From Hyphomicrobiales bacterium (GTDB taxonomy: Bacteria; Pseudomonadota; Alphaproteobacteria; Rhizobiales; Rhizobiaceae): a stretch of DNA of 64,000 bases. The stretch is from the NCBI GenBank assembly GCA_900473805.1, contig UCMS01000006.1, positions 605,736 to 669,735 of the forward strand, given 5' to 3'. Below are positions 17,658-27,114 of the stretch, piece by piece (position 1 is the stretch's first letter; every line of letters starts with the position of its first letter). Made by a program: the position numbers and the translations under genes. The notes beneath the pieces are model-generated. The model saw only the letters and a list, made by a program, of their open reading frames with translations, had not been told where the DNA came from and made no database searches.

Positions 17658-19096
17658 TGAAGCGCAACCGCAAAGTAAAGATCCTCGCCACCCTCGGTCC
17701 CGCCTCTTCCGAAGAGGCCATGATCCGCAAGTTGCACGAAGCTGGCGCCGATCTTTTCCGCATCAACATGAGCCATGCCAGCCATGACCTGATGCGCACG
17801 CTGGTTCAGCGCATCCGCAATGTCGAGGCCGCCTGTGGCCGCCCGATCGGCATCCTGGCCGACCTGCAGGGCCCGAAGCTCCGCGTCGGCAAGTTTGCCG
17901 ATACAACCGTCGAGCTGAAACCCGGCCAGACCTTTACGCTCGACAACAAGGACGTGCCCGGCGACGCAACCCGCGTTTACCTGCCCCATCCGGAAATCCT
18001 GGAATCGGTCAAGCCCGGCGACCGCCTGCTGATCGACGACGGCAAGCTTCATCTGAAGGCCGAGAAGTGCGACGGCAAGAGCATTGTGACGACCGTCGTC
18101 TCGGGCACCAAGATCTCTGACCGCAAGGGTGTCAGCCTTCCCGACACCATTCTCGCAACCGGCGTCCTGACCGACAAGGACCGCGCCGACCTCGATGCGG
18201 TGCTCGCCGTCAACGACGTTGACTGGGTGGCGCTTTCCTTCATCCAGCGTCCGGAAGACCTGGCGGAAGTCCGCAAGATTGCCCAGGGCCGCGTCGGCCT
18301 CATGTCGAAAATCGAAAAGCCTCAGGCGATCGAGCGCATCGACGAGATCATCGAACTGTCCGACGCACTGATGGTTGCCCGTGGTGACCTCGGCGTGGAA
18401 ATGCCGCTCGAGCGTGTGCCCGGCATCCAGAAGCAGCTGATCCGCGCCTGCCGCCGCGAAGGCAAGCCGGTCGTCGTCGCGACCCAGATGCTGGAATCGA
18501 TGATCACGGCCCCGGTCCCGACCCGCGCCGAAGTCTCGGACGTCGCAACCGCCGTCTTCGAAGGCGCTGACGCCATCATGTTGTCGGCCGAGTCTGCTTC
18601 TGGCCAGTATCCGGTCGAAGCCGTCGCCACCATGGCCTCGATTGCCGAAACCGTCGAACGCGAGCCGCATTATCCCGGCATCATCTACGCCCAGCGCGCC
18701 CAGCCGGAAGCGACCGGCGCCGACGCCATTTCGCTGGCAGCCCGCCAGATCGCCGAGACGCTGCGTCTGCAGGCGATCGTCTGTTACACGTCGTCGGGCA
18801 ATACCGGCCTGCGCGCCTCTCGTGAGCGTCCGGAAGTGCCGATCATCGCGCTGTCGCCGGTCATCCAGACCGCACGCCGCCTGTCGGTCGTCTGGGGCCT
18901 GCACTGCGTCGTCTCCTCGGAGCCGACGGATCTCGACGACATGGTCAACCGCGCCTGCCGCATCGTCGTCGAAGAAGGCTTCGGCAAGCCCGGCGACCGC
19001 ATCATCATGTCGGCCGGCGTTCCGCTCGGCACGCCCGGCTCGACCAACATGCTGCGCATCGCCTATATCGGCTCGGACGGCCAGACGGGTATCTGA
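17657..19096 (+). CDS. pyk: Pyruvate kinase
   Basis: 479 residues from the ATG at 17657, which shares a base with the DUF1036 stop. It makes pyruvate and ATP from phosphoenolpyruvate and ADP. Signatures are V-K-I-L-A-T-L-G-P-A-S near the start, I-N-M-S-H-A-S-H, the active-site segment I-E-K-P-Q-A-I-E-R-I-D-E-I, and M-V-A-R-G-D-L-G-V-E-M. The C-terminal allosteric domain is complete and ends at the usual length. A strong terminator follows. Confidence 0.97.
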   Translation: MKRNRKVKILATLGPASSEEAMIRKLHEAGADLFRINMSHASHDLMRTLVQRIRNVEAACGRPIGILADLQGPKLRVGKFADTTVELKPGQTFTLDNKDVPGDATRVYLPHPEILESVKPGDRLLIDDGKLHLKAEKCDGKSIVTTVVSGTKISDRKGVSLPDTILATGVLTDKDRADLDAVLAVNDVDWVALSFIQRPEDLAEVRKIAQGRVGLMSKIEKPQAIERIDEIIELSDALMVARGDLGVEMPLERVPGIQKQLIRACRREGKPVVVATQMLESMITAPVPTRAEVSDVATAVFEGADAIMLSAESASGQYPVEAVATMASIAETVEREPHYPGIIYAQRAQPEATGADAISLAARQIAETLRLQAIVCYTSSGNTGLRASRERPEVPIIALSPVIQTARRLSVVWGLHCVVSSEPTDLDDMVNRACRIVVEEGFGKPGDRIIMSAGVPLGTPGSTNMLRIAYIGSDGQTGI

Positions 19097-19117
19097 TCGC
19101 GCACCATTACCGAAAAA

Positions 19118-19139
19118 GCCGCCTCCGGGCGGCTTTTTT
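19118..19139. terminator. Bidirectional terminator after pyk
   Basis: GCCGCC (19118-19123), loop TCCG, GGCGGC (19128-19133), then six T, with five A on the other flank. It separates pyk from the convergent hydrolase gene. Confidence 0.88.
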
Positions 19140-19144
19140 GTGCG

Positions 19145-20278
19145 CTACTGGCCGGCCTGCAAAGACGGCGCGCTTTCTTCGGGCTCCACGCGCGTCGCCG
19201 CCAGACGCGGTTCCACGGCACGCGCCATGGCCTGCAGGTCCCGCGGCTGTCCCGCAACCTTCTCCAGGGCAGCAATCACGATGTCGGTCACGATATAGTC
19301 GGGCTTGTGCCCAAGCCCTTTGATCCAGACAAGTTCCGACCCCTTTATGTCGCGGGCGAGACCTTTCGAGTGGATCTCCTCCAGCACGATCTCGTCACTA
19401 TCCCCGGTGATGATCACGGTGGGCTTGTCAATCTCGCTGTAGCGCTTCGAAAAATCCGTCACATAGGCATGCAGCCCCGCGACATCCGTCGCGTTTGCTC
19501 GGAAGGTCGCCGGACGCAGGACCAGCGCCGCCCCGGTTTCGGCGATATAGGACGCAGGCACCGGGTTCGGGGCAAACACATGCGCGGTTGCCGGTTCGAT
19601 CCTGGAGAAACCAGCCTGCAGCGCCAGCGTGTTGCAGAACAAAGGACCGATGATCGGCGCCGACGCGACGTGGTAGTACCAGTCCACGCCTCCGGGCCAG
19701 GGATGGGTCGCGGCTGCGAGGAAAATCAGCCCTTCGACCTTGTCCGAATGCAAAACGCCGAAACTCGCGGCGATGGCGCCGCCGAAGGAATGCCCCACGA
19801 TGATCGCCCGCGCGATGCCCTTCTTCTCCATCAGCGTCGCAATCGCATGGGCCTGACCGGCCGGCGTAACGTTGTCAGGCCCGCCTCGTTCGGAATAGCC
19901 GTGCCCGGGCCGGTCGACAAAGAGCATTTCGGCACGTCCTCTCAACGGCTCAAGAAAAGCCCCGGCCTGGTCGCGCAGGTTGCCGGAAGCCCCATGGATA
20001 AAAACGATGGGCGGCAGGTCGGCATCGGGGCCGGCCGGCACATGCAGGGCATTCAGGCGGAAACCGCCGACATCGGTCAGCGTGCCGGTATTGGGAAACT
20101 GCGCCTCAATGCCCCGCGCCCTTATCTGTGTCGCGATGAAGAGCGCCACAGAAAGAAGCACCAGGACAATGAGGAGACCGAGCAGGATCAGGCCGAGACG
20201 GGGAAGCAGGAACAAAGACAGGGCTTTCGGAGAAGGAGAGACAGGGAAAGAAGATCGGCCCGAGGCGCCTTTCGTCAA
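19145..20278 (-). CDS. Membrane-anchored alpha/beta hydrolase
   Basis: About 377 residues if it starts at the TTG at 20278. The frame runs to 20422, but that would overlap the start of the divergent gene at 20400. A hydrophobic anchor comes first (L-L-P-R-L-G-L-I-L-L-G-L-L-I-V-L-V-L-L), then a hydrolase domain: oxyanion loop V-F-I-H-G-A-S-G-N, nucleophile elbow V-G-H-S-F-G-G-A, acid in I-T-G-D-S-D and catalytic His in G-L-G-H-K-P-D. The active site probably faces the periplasm. The substrate cannot be deduced. Confidence 0.8.
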   Translation of the reverse strand: MTKGASGRSSFPVSPSPKALSLFLLPRLGLILLGLLIVLVLLSVALFIATQIRARGIEAQFPNTGTLTDVGGFRLNALHVPAGPDADLPPIVFIHGASGNLRDQAGAFLEPLRGRAEMLFVDRPGHGYSERGGPDNVTPAGQAHAIATLMEKKGIARAIIVGHSFGGAIAASFGVLHSDKVEGLIFLAAATHPWPGGVDWYYHVASAPIIGPLFCNTLALQAGFSRIEPATAHVFAPNPVPASYIAETGAALVLRPATFRANATDVAGLHAYVTDFSKRYSEIDKPTVIITGDSDEIVLEEIHSKGLARDIKGSELVWIKGLGHKPDYIVTDIVIAALEKVAGQPRDLQAMARAVEPRLAATRVEPEESAPSLQAGQ

Positions 20279-20399
20279 GACCCTGACCGCAAAAGCAACC
20301 TGCCGGCAAAGACGACACCTGCCTTGCCAAGGACGGCAACCTCGCGCTTGCCATCGGACCGCCGACACGGCAGGTTGACGGCAAAGCGAGCCTGAGCCC

Positions 20400-21293
20400 A
20401 TGTCCAATGCCTTTTCCCACACCCCCTATGCCGGTCCGACCAGGCCCTTCACCATCGGCCTCTCCGCCCTTGACCCGAGGCGCTGGATCGAGCCTGATGC
20501 AGATCTGCCGCGCTATGTCGACGAAAAGCGCACTTTGATCGAGGCGCGACGCGACGAGATCTTTCGCGCCACGGAGGACAGCCTTCCGGCCCAGCGGGAG
20601 TGCCTGGAGGCGCTGGTCGATCATCTGGTTGCCGACCACCCCGGCCACGGCTGCCGGGAAGGCAACACGTTTCATGTGGCCGGACATGCAACGAACCTCG
20701 CCGACGAAACCATTCCCCCGCTGCTGCACGCGGGTATGCTTGTGCAGGACGACCTCGTGATCATGATGAAGCGCGAGATGGGATGGCATATTGCCGCGGC
20801 CCACCTGTCCTTCCCCTCCTCCTGGTTGCTCTCCGAAAAGTTCGGTCGGCCGATGGAAGCCGTGCACGAGCACGTGCCCGGCTTCCAGGCGGGGACACGC
20901 AATGCAGCGATGATCAACCGCATCTTCGACAACCTCCTGCCCGGGCAGCCTGCGGAGCGTTTCAACTGGTCGATCAACTGGCAGCACAAGCTCTTCCACC
21001 CCGAAACCGGCCGCAACGATCAGGCTGCCCCGGAAGAGGCCGTGATCCGCGTCGAGCGGCAGACGCTGACCAAGCTTCCACGCACGCGGGCGATCGTCTT
21101 CACCATCCGCATCTATCTCGACCCCGTCAGAGTGTTCAAAACCCATCCTGAAGGCGGCAGGCTGGCGCTCGCGCTTGCCGACCAATTGGAGGCCCTGGAG
21201 CCCGCCCAACTCGCATACAAGGGCCTTGATCGGCAAAGGGCGCGGCTGGTTGCGCGGCTGCGACAGGATGCGGCACTGAAAAATAGCGGCTGA
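20400..21293 (+). CDS. DUF3445 heme-dependent oxidative N-demethylase family protein
   Basis: 297 residues. The N-terminus P-F-T-I-G-L-S-A-L-D-P-R-R-W-I, then Q-D-D-L-V-I-M-M-K, H-L-S-F-P-S-S-W and F-N-W-S-I are the DUF3445 (HDNO-like) pattern. Studied members bind heme and remove methyl groups oxidatively from amines such as dimethylamine. Here no tetrahydrofolate or flavin partner subunits are adjacent. The next gene on the strand, homospermidine synthase, is also amine-related. Family call firm, substrate unknown. Confidence 0.82.
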   Translation: MSNAFSHTPYAGPTRPFTIGLSALDPRRWIEPDADLPRYVDEKRTLIEARRDEIFRATEDSLPAQRECLEALVDHLVADHPGHGCREGNTFHVAGHATNLADETIPPLLHAGMLVQDDLVIMMKREMGWHIAAAHLSFPSSWLLSEKFGRPMEAVHEHVPGFQAGTRNAAMINRIFDNLLPGQPAERFNWSINWQHKLFHPETGRNDQAAPEEAVIRVERQTLTKLPRTRAIVFTIRIYLDPVRVFKTHPEGGRLALALADQLEALEPAQLAYKGLDRQRARLVARLRQDAALKNSG

Positions 21294-21430
21294 CGGCCGG
21301 CAGCGGCTCGGTGACGGTCTTTATTGTGTCAGTGTTTTGTGATCTAGAACCGCCATTATCGTTGAGGCTCTAGTCATGAGCCGAAACGCACCTGCGCGAC
21401 CAGCGTGGTCACGCCTCCAAGGAGACCCAG

Positions 21431-22873
21431 ATGAGTGAAATGACCTACCCGGTTTATGGCGAGATCACCGGTCCGATCGTGATGATCGGCTTCGGCTCGA
21501 TCGGCCGCGGCACCCTGCCGCTGATCGAACGCCACTTCAAGTTCGACAAGAGCCGGATGGTCGTCATCGATCCCCGCAACGACGAAGCCGAACTGCTCGC
21601 CAAACATGGCATCAAGCATATCCAGGCGCATGTCACGAAAGACAACTACAAGAAGCTCCTGAAGCCGCTTCTGACCGAAGGCGAAGGCCAAGGCTTCTGC
21701 GTCAACCTCTCGGTCGACACCGGTTCGCTCGATCTGATGAAGCTCTGCCGCAAGCTCGACGTGCTCTATATCGACACCGTCGTGGAACCCTGGCTCGGCT
21801 TCTACTTCGACAAGAACATGAAGAACTCCGAGCGCACCAACTATGCGCTGCGCGAAACCGTGCGCCAGGAAAAGGCGAAGAACCCGGGCGGCACGACGGC
21901 GATCTCCACCTGCGGCGCAAACCCGGGCATGGTCTCCTGGTTCGTCAAGCAGGGTCTCGTCAACATCGCCAACGAACTCGGCATCAAATTCGACGAGCCG
22001 GACCAGAATGACCGCGAAGGCTGGGCCAAGCTGATGAAGAAGGTCGGCGTCAAGGGCGTGCACATCGCCGAGCGCGACACCCAGCGCACCAAGAACCCAA
22101 AGCCGCTCAACGTCTTCTGGAACACCTGGTCTGTCGAAGGCTTCATCTCGGAAGGCCTGCAGCCGGCAGAACTCGGCTGGGGCACGCACGAAAACTGGAT
22201 GCCGAAGAACGCCAAGAAGCACAAGAAGGGCTGCAAGGCGGCGATCTATCTCGAGCAGCCGGGCGCCAACACCCGCGTTCGCACCTGGTGCCCGACGCCG
22301 GGTCCGCAGTATGGCTTCCTCGTCACCCACAACGAGTCGATCTCGATCGCCGACTACTTCACGGTCGAGAAGGACGGCGAAGTCGTCTATCGCCCCACCT
22401 GCCACTATGCCTACCACCCGGCCAATGACGCCGTTCTCTCGCTACACGAGATGTTCGGCAATGGCGGCACGCCGCAGCCGGTCCTCCACGTTCTGGACGA
22501 AGATGAACTGGTCGATGGCGTCGACGAACTGGGCGTGCTGCTCTATGGCCACGACAAGAACGCCTACTGGTACGGTTCGCGCCTGTCGCTCGAAGAAACC
22601 CGCCGCATCGCCCCCTACCAGAACGCAACGGGCCTGCAGGTAACATCCGCCGTGCTCGCCGGCATGGTCTGGGCACTCGAGAACCCGAAGGCCGGCATCG
22701 TCGAAGCCGACGAGATGGACTACAAGCGCTGCCTCGAAGTGCAGTCGCCCTATCTTGGCCCGGTCGAAGGCCATTACACCGACTGGACCCCGCTCGACGG
22801 CCGCCCGGGCCTCTTCCCGGAAGATTTGGACGAAAAGGATCCGTGGCAGTTCCGGAACATTCTGGTGCGCTGA
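21431..22873 (+). CDS. hss: Homospermidine synthase
   Basis: 480 residues, typical for the bacterial NAD-dependent enzyme that makes sym-homospermidine from two putrescines (or putrescine plus spermidine). The Rossmann start reads I-V-M-I-G-F-G-S-I-G-R-G. S-T-C-G-A-N-P-G-M-V-S and the later W-Y-G-S-R-L-S-L-E-E-T are characteristic. Homospermidine is the main triamine of many rhizobia, which fits the host call. AAGGAG lies just upstream of the ATG. A terminator follows at 22894-22919. Confidence 0.95.
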   Translation: MSEMTYPVYGEITGPIVMIGFGSIGRGTLPLIERHFKFDKSRMVVIDPRNDEAELLAKHGIKHIQAHVTKDNYKKLLKPLLTEGEGQGFCVNLSVDTGSLDLMKLCRKLDVLYIDTVVEPWLGFYFDKNMKNSERTNYALRETVRQEKAKNPGGTTAISTCGANPGMVSWFVKQGLVNIANELGIKFDEPDQNDREGWAKLMKKVGVKGVHIAERDTQRTKNPKPLNVFWNTWSVEGFISEGLQPAELGWGTHENWMPKNAKKHKKGCKAAIYLEQPGANTRVRTWCPTPGPQYGFLVTHNESISIADYFTVEKDGEVVYRPTCHYAYHPANDAVLSLHEMFGNGGTPQPVLHVLDEDELVDGVDELGVLLYGHDKNAYWYGSRLSLEETRRIAPYQNATGLQVTSAVLAGMVWALENPKAGIVEADEMDYKRCLEVQSPYLGPVEGHYTDWTPLDGRPGLFPEDLDEKDPWQFRNILVR

Positions 22874-22893
22874 GCCATTCAGACACCGATTGA

Positions 22894-22919
22894 GGCTCGC
22901 CGCTTGCGGCGGGCCTTTT
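22894..22919 (+). terminator. Terminator after homospermidine synthase
   Basis: GGCTCGCCGC (22894-22903), TT, GCGGCGGGCC (22906-22915), one wobble pair, then TTTT. Confidence 0.8.
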
Positions 22920-23079
22920 CCATGCGGCGCCGGCCGGCATCCTGGAGCGCAACTGGGCCGGGATAACTGAGGGTGCTGAAGCGCTGCGCCTTGCTTTGGC
23001 CAAGGCTTCGCGGCATGGTTTGCAACAACGCAGAAGGGCGGGCGGCGTGGCCGAACCGTCGAATTCCTGGGAGATTGAG

Positions 23080-23445
23080 ATGAAGACCAAAACCGTGGTG
23101 ACGCTCGCAGCGGCAAGCTTCGCCCTCACGTCCTGCTATTCGTCCGGTCCCCCGCGTCAGCTTCCGACCGTACAGCAAGGTCCGTCGATCGAGGGCGACT
23201 GGGTTGACCCCAACGGCATCGCGTCAAGCTTCCGGGGTGGGACCTTCACCACGCGCACCACCGACACGAACCAGGTGCTGGCCTCCGGCACCTACACCCT
23301 GCAGGGCGACCGCCTCGTCGAGATCAACATGACCTCGCTCGTCCGCAACACCCAGCAGAAGGTCAATTGCGCCCTGGTCACGCCGACGCAACTGAACTGC
23401 ACCTCCGACAGCGGCGCGCAATTCTCGCTCGCCCGGCGCGCATAA
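23080..23445 (+). CDS. Omp10-like outer membrane lipoprotein
   Basis: 121 residues from the ATG at 23080. A lipoprotein signal ends in a lipobox L-T-S-C at about residues 15-18. The mature part has I-E-G-D-W-V-D-P-N-G-I-A-S-S-F, then T-R-T-T-D-T-N and K-V-N-C-A-L-V-T-P-T-Q-L-N-C-T. As I remember it, this is very close to Brucella Omp10. It would be lipid-anchored in the outer membrane; the family role is structural or unknown, though Omp10 loss affects Brucella fitness. Monocistronic, with its own terminator. Confidence 0.85.
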   Translation: MKTKTVVTLAAASFALTSCYSSGPPRQLPTVQQGPSIEGDWVDPNGIASSFRGGTFTTRTTDTNQVLASGTYTLQGDRLVEINMTSLVRNTQQKVNCALVTPTQLNCTSDSGAQFSLARRA

Positions 23446-23470
23446 GCACTGGTTTTATCTCCGGGAATCA

Positions 23471-23497
23471 AAGCGGCCATCACGGCCGCTTTTTTTC
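23471..23497 (+). terminator. Terminator after the Omp10-like gene
   Basis: AAGCGGCC (23471-23478), loop ATCAC, GGCCGCTT (23484-23491) inside a run of T to 23497. Confidence 0.87.
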
Positions 23498-23643
23498 GTT
23501 TGGGAACGCCCGCCCGAACGCACGCAACTGCTTTTTCCCTTGCCCTGTCACGACCTTGATGAAAACATCCGGCATCCCGAGCCGGCATGCCTCTGTCACA
23601 GTTGCATGCCAGACAGTGACAGACGGATTGAAACAGGAGAAAA

Positions 23644-25554
23644 ATGATGTTCAGACACCTGCGAATTGGCCTTTTGAGCGCGTCCGTGCTCGCCCTTTCC
23701 ACCGGCGCGGCTTTTGCCGATTTCGAACTCAACATCCTGCACATCAATGATCTGCACTCCCGGATCGAGGCGATCAACAAGTCGGATTCCACCTGCTCGG
23801 CCGAAGACGCGGCCAAGAACGAATGCTTCGGCGGCATTGCCCGCGTGAAGACAGCCATCGACGCCCGCCGCGCCGAACTTTCCGGCAAGAACGTGCTCAC
23901 GCTCGACGCCGGCGACCAGTTCCAGGGTTCGCTGTTCTACACCACATACAAGAGCGCCCCGATCGCCGAGTTCATGAACGGCATCGGCTTTGACGCGATG
24001 GCGATTGGCAATCACGAATTTGATGATGGCCCGGAGGAACTCGCCAAATTCATCGATGCGCTGAAATTCCCGATGATCTCCGGGAATACGCTCGCGGGTC
24101 TGAATTCGCCGGTCGCCGACAAGTTCAAGCCCTACATCGTCAAGGACTTCGGCGGAGAGAAAGTCGCGGTCGTCTCCGTTCTCGCAACTGACACGGACGA
24201 AACCTCTTCGCCCGGCGATGCGATCCTCTTTTCCGATGAGATCGGCTACCTAAAGGAAGCCGTAAAGGAGATCGAAGGCCAGGGCATCGACAAGATCGTG
24301 CTTCTGTCGCATGTCGGTTATGTCAGGGACCAGGAAATCGCAGCCGCTGTCGATGGCATCGACGTGATCGTCGGCGGTCACAGCCACACACTTCTATCCT
24401 CCACCGACGAAAAGGCCGCCGGCCCCTATCCGACGCTGGTCAAGAACCCGTCCGGCAAGGACGTGCCGATCGTCACGGCCTATGCCTATTCGAAATACCT
24501 CGGCGATCTTACCGTCACCTTTGACGACTCAGGCGTCGTAAAGTCCGCTACGGGCGCGCCGAAACTGCTCGATGCCTCGGTGACCCCAGATGCCGCCTTC
24601 ACCGCCAAGGTTGCCGAACTCGCCGGGCCGATCGAAGAGATCAAGCAGAAGGAAATCGGCGCTACCGCCGACGCCATCGATGGCGCGCGCGAAACCTGCC
24701 GCTCGGTCGAGTGCTCCATGGGCAACCTCGTCGCCGATGCCATGGTTGATCGCCTGCAGGAACAGGGCGTCACCATCGCCATCCAGAACGGTGGCGGTCT
24801 GCGCGCCTCGATCGATGCCGGCACGGTCACCATGGGCGAAGTCCTGACCGTCCTGCCCTTCCAGAACACCCTCGCCTCGTTCCAGCTCAAGGGCTCTGAC
24901 ATTGTCGCGGCATTGGAGAATGGCGTCAGCCAGGTCGAGGAAGGCGCTGGTCGCTTCCCGCAGGTCTCGGGCTTGAAATTTGCCTTTGACAAGTCGAAGC
25001 CCGCCGGCAGCCGCATCTCCGACGTTCAGGTGAAGGAGGGCGACGCCTGGGTCGCCATCGACACCAACAAGATCTATGGGGTCGCGACCAACAACTACAT
25101 GCGCTCCGGCGGCGACGGCTACAAGGTCTTCGCGACCGGGGGCCAGAACGCCTATGACTTCGGCCCTGGCCTTGAAACCGTGGTGGCTGACTACATCGCC
25201 AAGAACAGCCCCTACAAGCCCTATACCGACGGTCGCATCACCGTTGTCGGAACGGCTGCGGCCGCGACGACGGCGCCCGCCGCTGAAACGCCGGCAGCAA
25301 CCGCCACGGAAACCCCGGCTGCTCCTGCCGCCCCCGCAGCAGAGGCACCGACAGTTGCGGCACCGGCAGCCACCGAAACCGCCAAGACAGTCGCAGAAAC
25401 TGCCTACAAGGTGGTAGCCGGCGACAGCCTTTGGAAGATCGCCAAGGCCACCTATGGCGACGGTCTGTTGTGGACCAAGATTGCCGAGGCCAATGCCCTG
25501 CGCAACCCGAACCTGATCGCCATCGGCAAGGAACTGCAGCTGCCGCCAAAGTAA
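23644..25554 (+). CDS. Exported 5'-nucleotidase/UshA-like metallophosphatase with C-terminal LysM
   Basis: 636 residues, with AGGAG before the ATG. Signal peptide about 1-23, then a calcineurin-type domain: I-L-H-I-N-D-L-H-S, T-L-D-A-G-D-Q-F-Q-G-S, I-G-N-H-E-F-D-D-G, V-G-G-H-S-H-T. The 5'-nucleotidase C-terminal domain includes N-G-G-G-L-R-A-S-I-D and N-N-Y-M-R-S-G-G-D-G-Y. An Ala/Thr/Pro linker (about 530-585) joins a LysM module (Y-K-V-V-A-G-D-S-L-W-K-I-A-K...). It likely frees nucleosides from nucleotides or UDP-sugars in the periplasm while tethered to peptidoglycan. The LysM is an unusual addition to UshA. Confidence 0.92.
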   Translation: MMFRHLRIGLLSASVLALSTGAAFADFELNILHINDLHSRIEAINKSDSTCSAEDAAKNECFGGIARVKTAIDARRAELSGKNVLTLDAGDQFQGSLFYTTYKSAPIAEFMNGIGFDAMAIGNHEFDDGPEELAKFIDALKFPMISGNTLAGLNSPVADKFKPYIVKDFGGEKVAVVSVLATDTDETSSPGDAILFSDEIGYLKEAVKEIEGQGIDKIVLLSHVGYVRDQEIAAAVDGIDVIVGGHSHTLLSSTDEKAAGPYPTLVKNPSGKDVPIVTAYAYSKYLGDLTVTFDDSGVVKSATGAPKLLDASVTPDAAFTAKVAELAGPIEEIKQKEIGATADAIDGARETCRSVECSMGNLVADAMVDRLQEQGVTIAIQNGGGLRASIDAGTVTMGEVLTVLPFQNTLASFQLKGSDIVAALENGVSQVEEGAGRFPQVSGLKFAFDKSKPAGSRISDVQVKEGDAWVAIDTNKIYGVATNNYMRSGGDGYKVFATGGQNAYDFGPGLETVVADYIAKNSPYKPYTDGRITVVGTAAAATTAPAAETPAATATETPAAPAAPAAEAPTVAAPAATETAKTVAETAYKVVAGDSLWKIAKATYGDGLLWTKIAEANALRNPNLIAIGKELQLPPK

Positions 25555-25577
25555 GACCCTTCGCCGCAGACACATTG

Positions 25578-25607
25578 GCCGGTCCGGGCTTCCCCGGGCC
25601 GGCTTTT
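25578..25607 (+). terminator. Terminator after the nucleotidase gene
   Basis: GCCGGTCCGGG (25578-25588), loop CTTC, CCCGGGCCGGC (25593-25603), one wobble pair, then TTTT. Confidence 0.85.
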
Positions 25608-25679
25608 GCTTTTATCAGATGATCCCAGCGCGATGTTTCGACGTATTGCTTCACCGCAGCAAATCACCAGGATGTCCCA

Positions 25680-26714
25680 ATGACCGCAATGCCCGCCCAC
25701 TGGCCCTCCGACCACCCACCCGTCAATTTCGGCAAGGTCGGCGTGCTCCTCGTCAATCTCGGCACGCCCGATGGCACGGACTACAAGTCCATGCGTCGCT
25801 ATCTCGAGGAATTCCTGACGGACAAGCGCGTCATCGAGTGGTCCCGCTGGTTCTGGTATCCCATCCTCTACGGTATCGTACTCAACAAACGTCCGCAAAA
25901 GGTCGGCAAGGCCTATGAAGAGATCTGGAACAAGGATCTCGATGAAAGTTATCTGCGCACCTACACCCGCAGCCAGGCCGAGAAACTCGCCGTTGCCTTG
26001 AAGGACCTACCCAATGTGCATGTCGACTGGGCCATGCGCTACGGCCAGCCGGCGATCCAGGCGAAGATGAACGAGATGCACAAGGCCGGTTGCGAACGGA
26101 TCCTCGTCTACCCGCTCTATCCGCAATACGCGGCGGCAACGACCGCGACGGTGAATGACGAAGCCTTCAAGGCACTCCTGAAAATGCGCTGGCAGCCGGC
26201 CCTGCGTACCGTTCCGCAATACGCAGACGATCCGGTCTATATCGAGGCACTCGCCAACTCGATCAACGAACACCTCGCCACGCTCGACTGGGAGCCGGAG
26301 CTCGTGATCACCTCCTACCACGGCATTCCGAAGTCCTATTTCATGAAGGGCGATCCCTATCACTGCCAGTGCTACAAGACGACGCGCCTCCTGCGCGAAC
26401 ATCTCGGCTGGGACAAGGAGAAGCTGATGGTCACCTTCCAGTCCCGCTTCGGGCCGGAAGAATGGCTGCAGCCCTATACCGACAAGACGGTGGAGAAACT
26501 GGCCAAGGAAGGCGTGAAGCGCATTGCCGTGATGAATCCTGGCTTCGTCTCGGACTGCCTTGAAACGCTGGAAGAGATCGCCGGCGAGGCGGGCGAGGAT
26601 TTCCTTCACAATGGCGGGGAGAAGTTCACCCACATTCCCTGCCTCAACGACAGCGCCAACGGCATGCGCGTGATCGAGAACGTCGTGCGGCGCGAGTTGC
26701 AAGGCTGGGCCTGA
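25680..26714 (+). CDS. hemH: Ferrochelatase
   Basis: 344 residues. It inserts Fe2+ into protoporphyrin IX, the last step of heme synthesis. Typical segments are G-V-L-L-V-N-L-G-T-P-D, M-R-Y-G-Q-P, Y-P-L-Y-P-Q-Y-A-A-A-T-T, the catalytic-His motif S-Y-H-G-I-P-K-S-Y and the late F-V-S-D-C-L-E-T-L-E-E-I. The C-terminal metal cluster Cys of animal enzymes is absent, as usual for alphaproteobacteria. A perfect terminator follows. Confidence 0.96.
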   Translation: MTAMPAHWPSDHPPVNFGKVGVLLVNLGTPDGTDYKSMRRYLEEFLTDKRVIEWSRWFWYPILYGIVLNKRPQKVGKAYEEIWNKDLDESYLRTYTRSQAEKLAVALKDLPNVHVDWAMRYGQPAIQAKMNEMHKAGCERILVYPLYPQYAAATTATVNDEAFKALLKMRWQPALRTVPQYADDPVYIEALANSINEHLATLDWEPELVITSYHGIPKSYFMKGDPYHCQCYKTTRLLREHLGWDKEKLMVTFQSRFGPEEWLQPYTDKTVEKLAKEGVKRIAVMNPGFVSDCLETLEEIAGEAGEDFLHNGGEKFTHIPCLNDSANGMRVIENVVRRELQGWA

Positions 26715-26734
26715 ACGCCCGTCGACGACCTTTC

Positions 26735-26757
26735 AGGCCGCCTTCGGGCGGCCTTTT
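26735..26757 (+). terminator. Terminator after hemH
   Basis: AGGCCGCC (26735-26742), TTCG tetraloop, GGCGGCCT (26747-26754), then a T-run to 26757. Confidence 0.88.
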
Positions 26758-27114
26758 ACTTTGGAGCTCCGCCTGCGTCTTCGAATGGCACAGCGCGTGT
26801 TGCAGATGGCGTGCCAGTTCAAGACAGTGGCACAACCATTATACCATGCAACCTTTTTAATTCGTGAGCAAATCTTCACCACCAGAGCAATGCCACCATC
26901 GGCTAACCCGCACATATTCAAGGCAAATGAGTAGTCTTGCGGCGGCTTCTTCGCGGCAAGCCTCAGCAACCTGAGAGGGTAAAAAATTGGTCACCTGATC
27001 AAATTCAATTGCAACCATTTGAATTTTATTACAGTTTTTGATCCGCGTTTTCTTATATTAAGGGACCGTTTAACAATGGATGCTAGAATTCTCATCAACA
27101 ACAGGAGACCCCCG
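26758..27114 (+). promoter_or_regulatory. AT-rich intergenic region upstream of the PDC protein gene
   Basis: About 357 bases with no credible gene and clearly more A+T than the flanks, especially from 26930 on. It holds an inverted repeat AAATTCAA (27001-27008) and TTGAATTT (27019-27026) ending about 89 bases before the next start. AGGAGA lies six bases before the ATG at 27115. It probably contains the promoter of the sensor-protein/chemoreceptor pair. Confidence 0.5.

Noticed and set aside
17558..18904. A 448-codon minus-strand frame inside pyk
   Set aside because: Shadow of an intact pyruvate kinase.
26822..26850. TGGCAC resembling a sigma54 -24 element in the gap after hemH
   Set aside because: No TTGC at the -12 position; the spacing does not fit.
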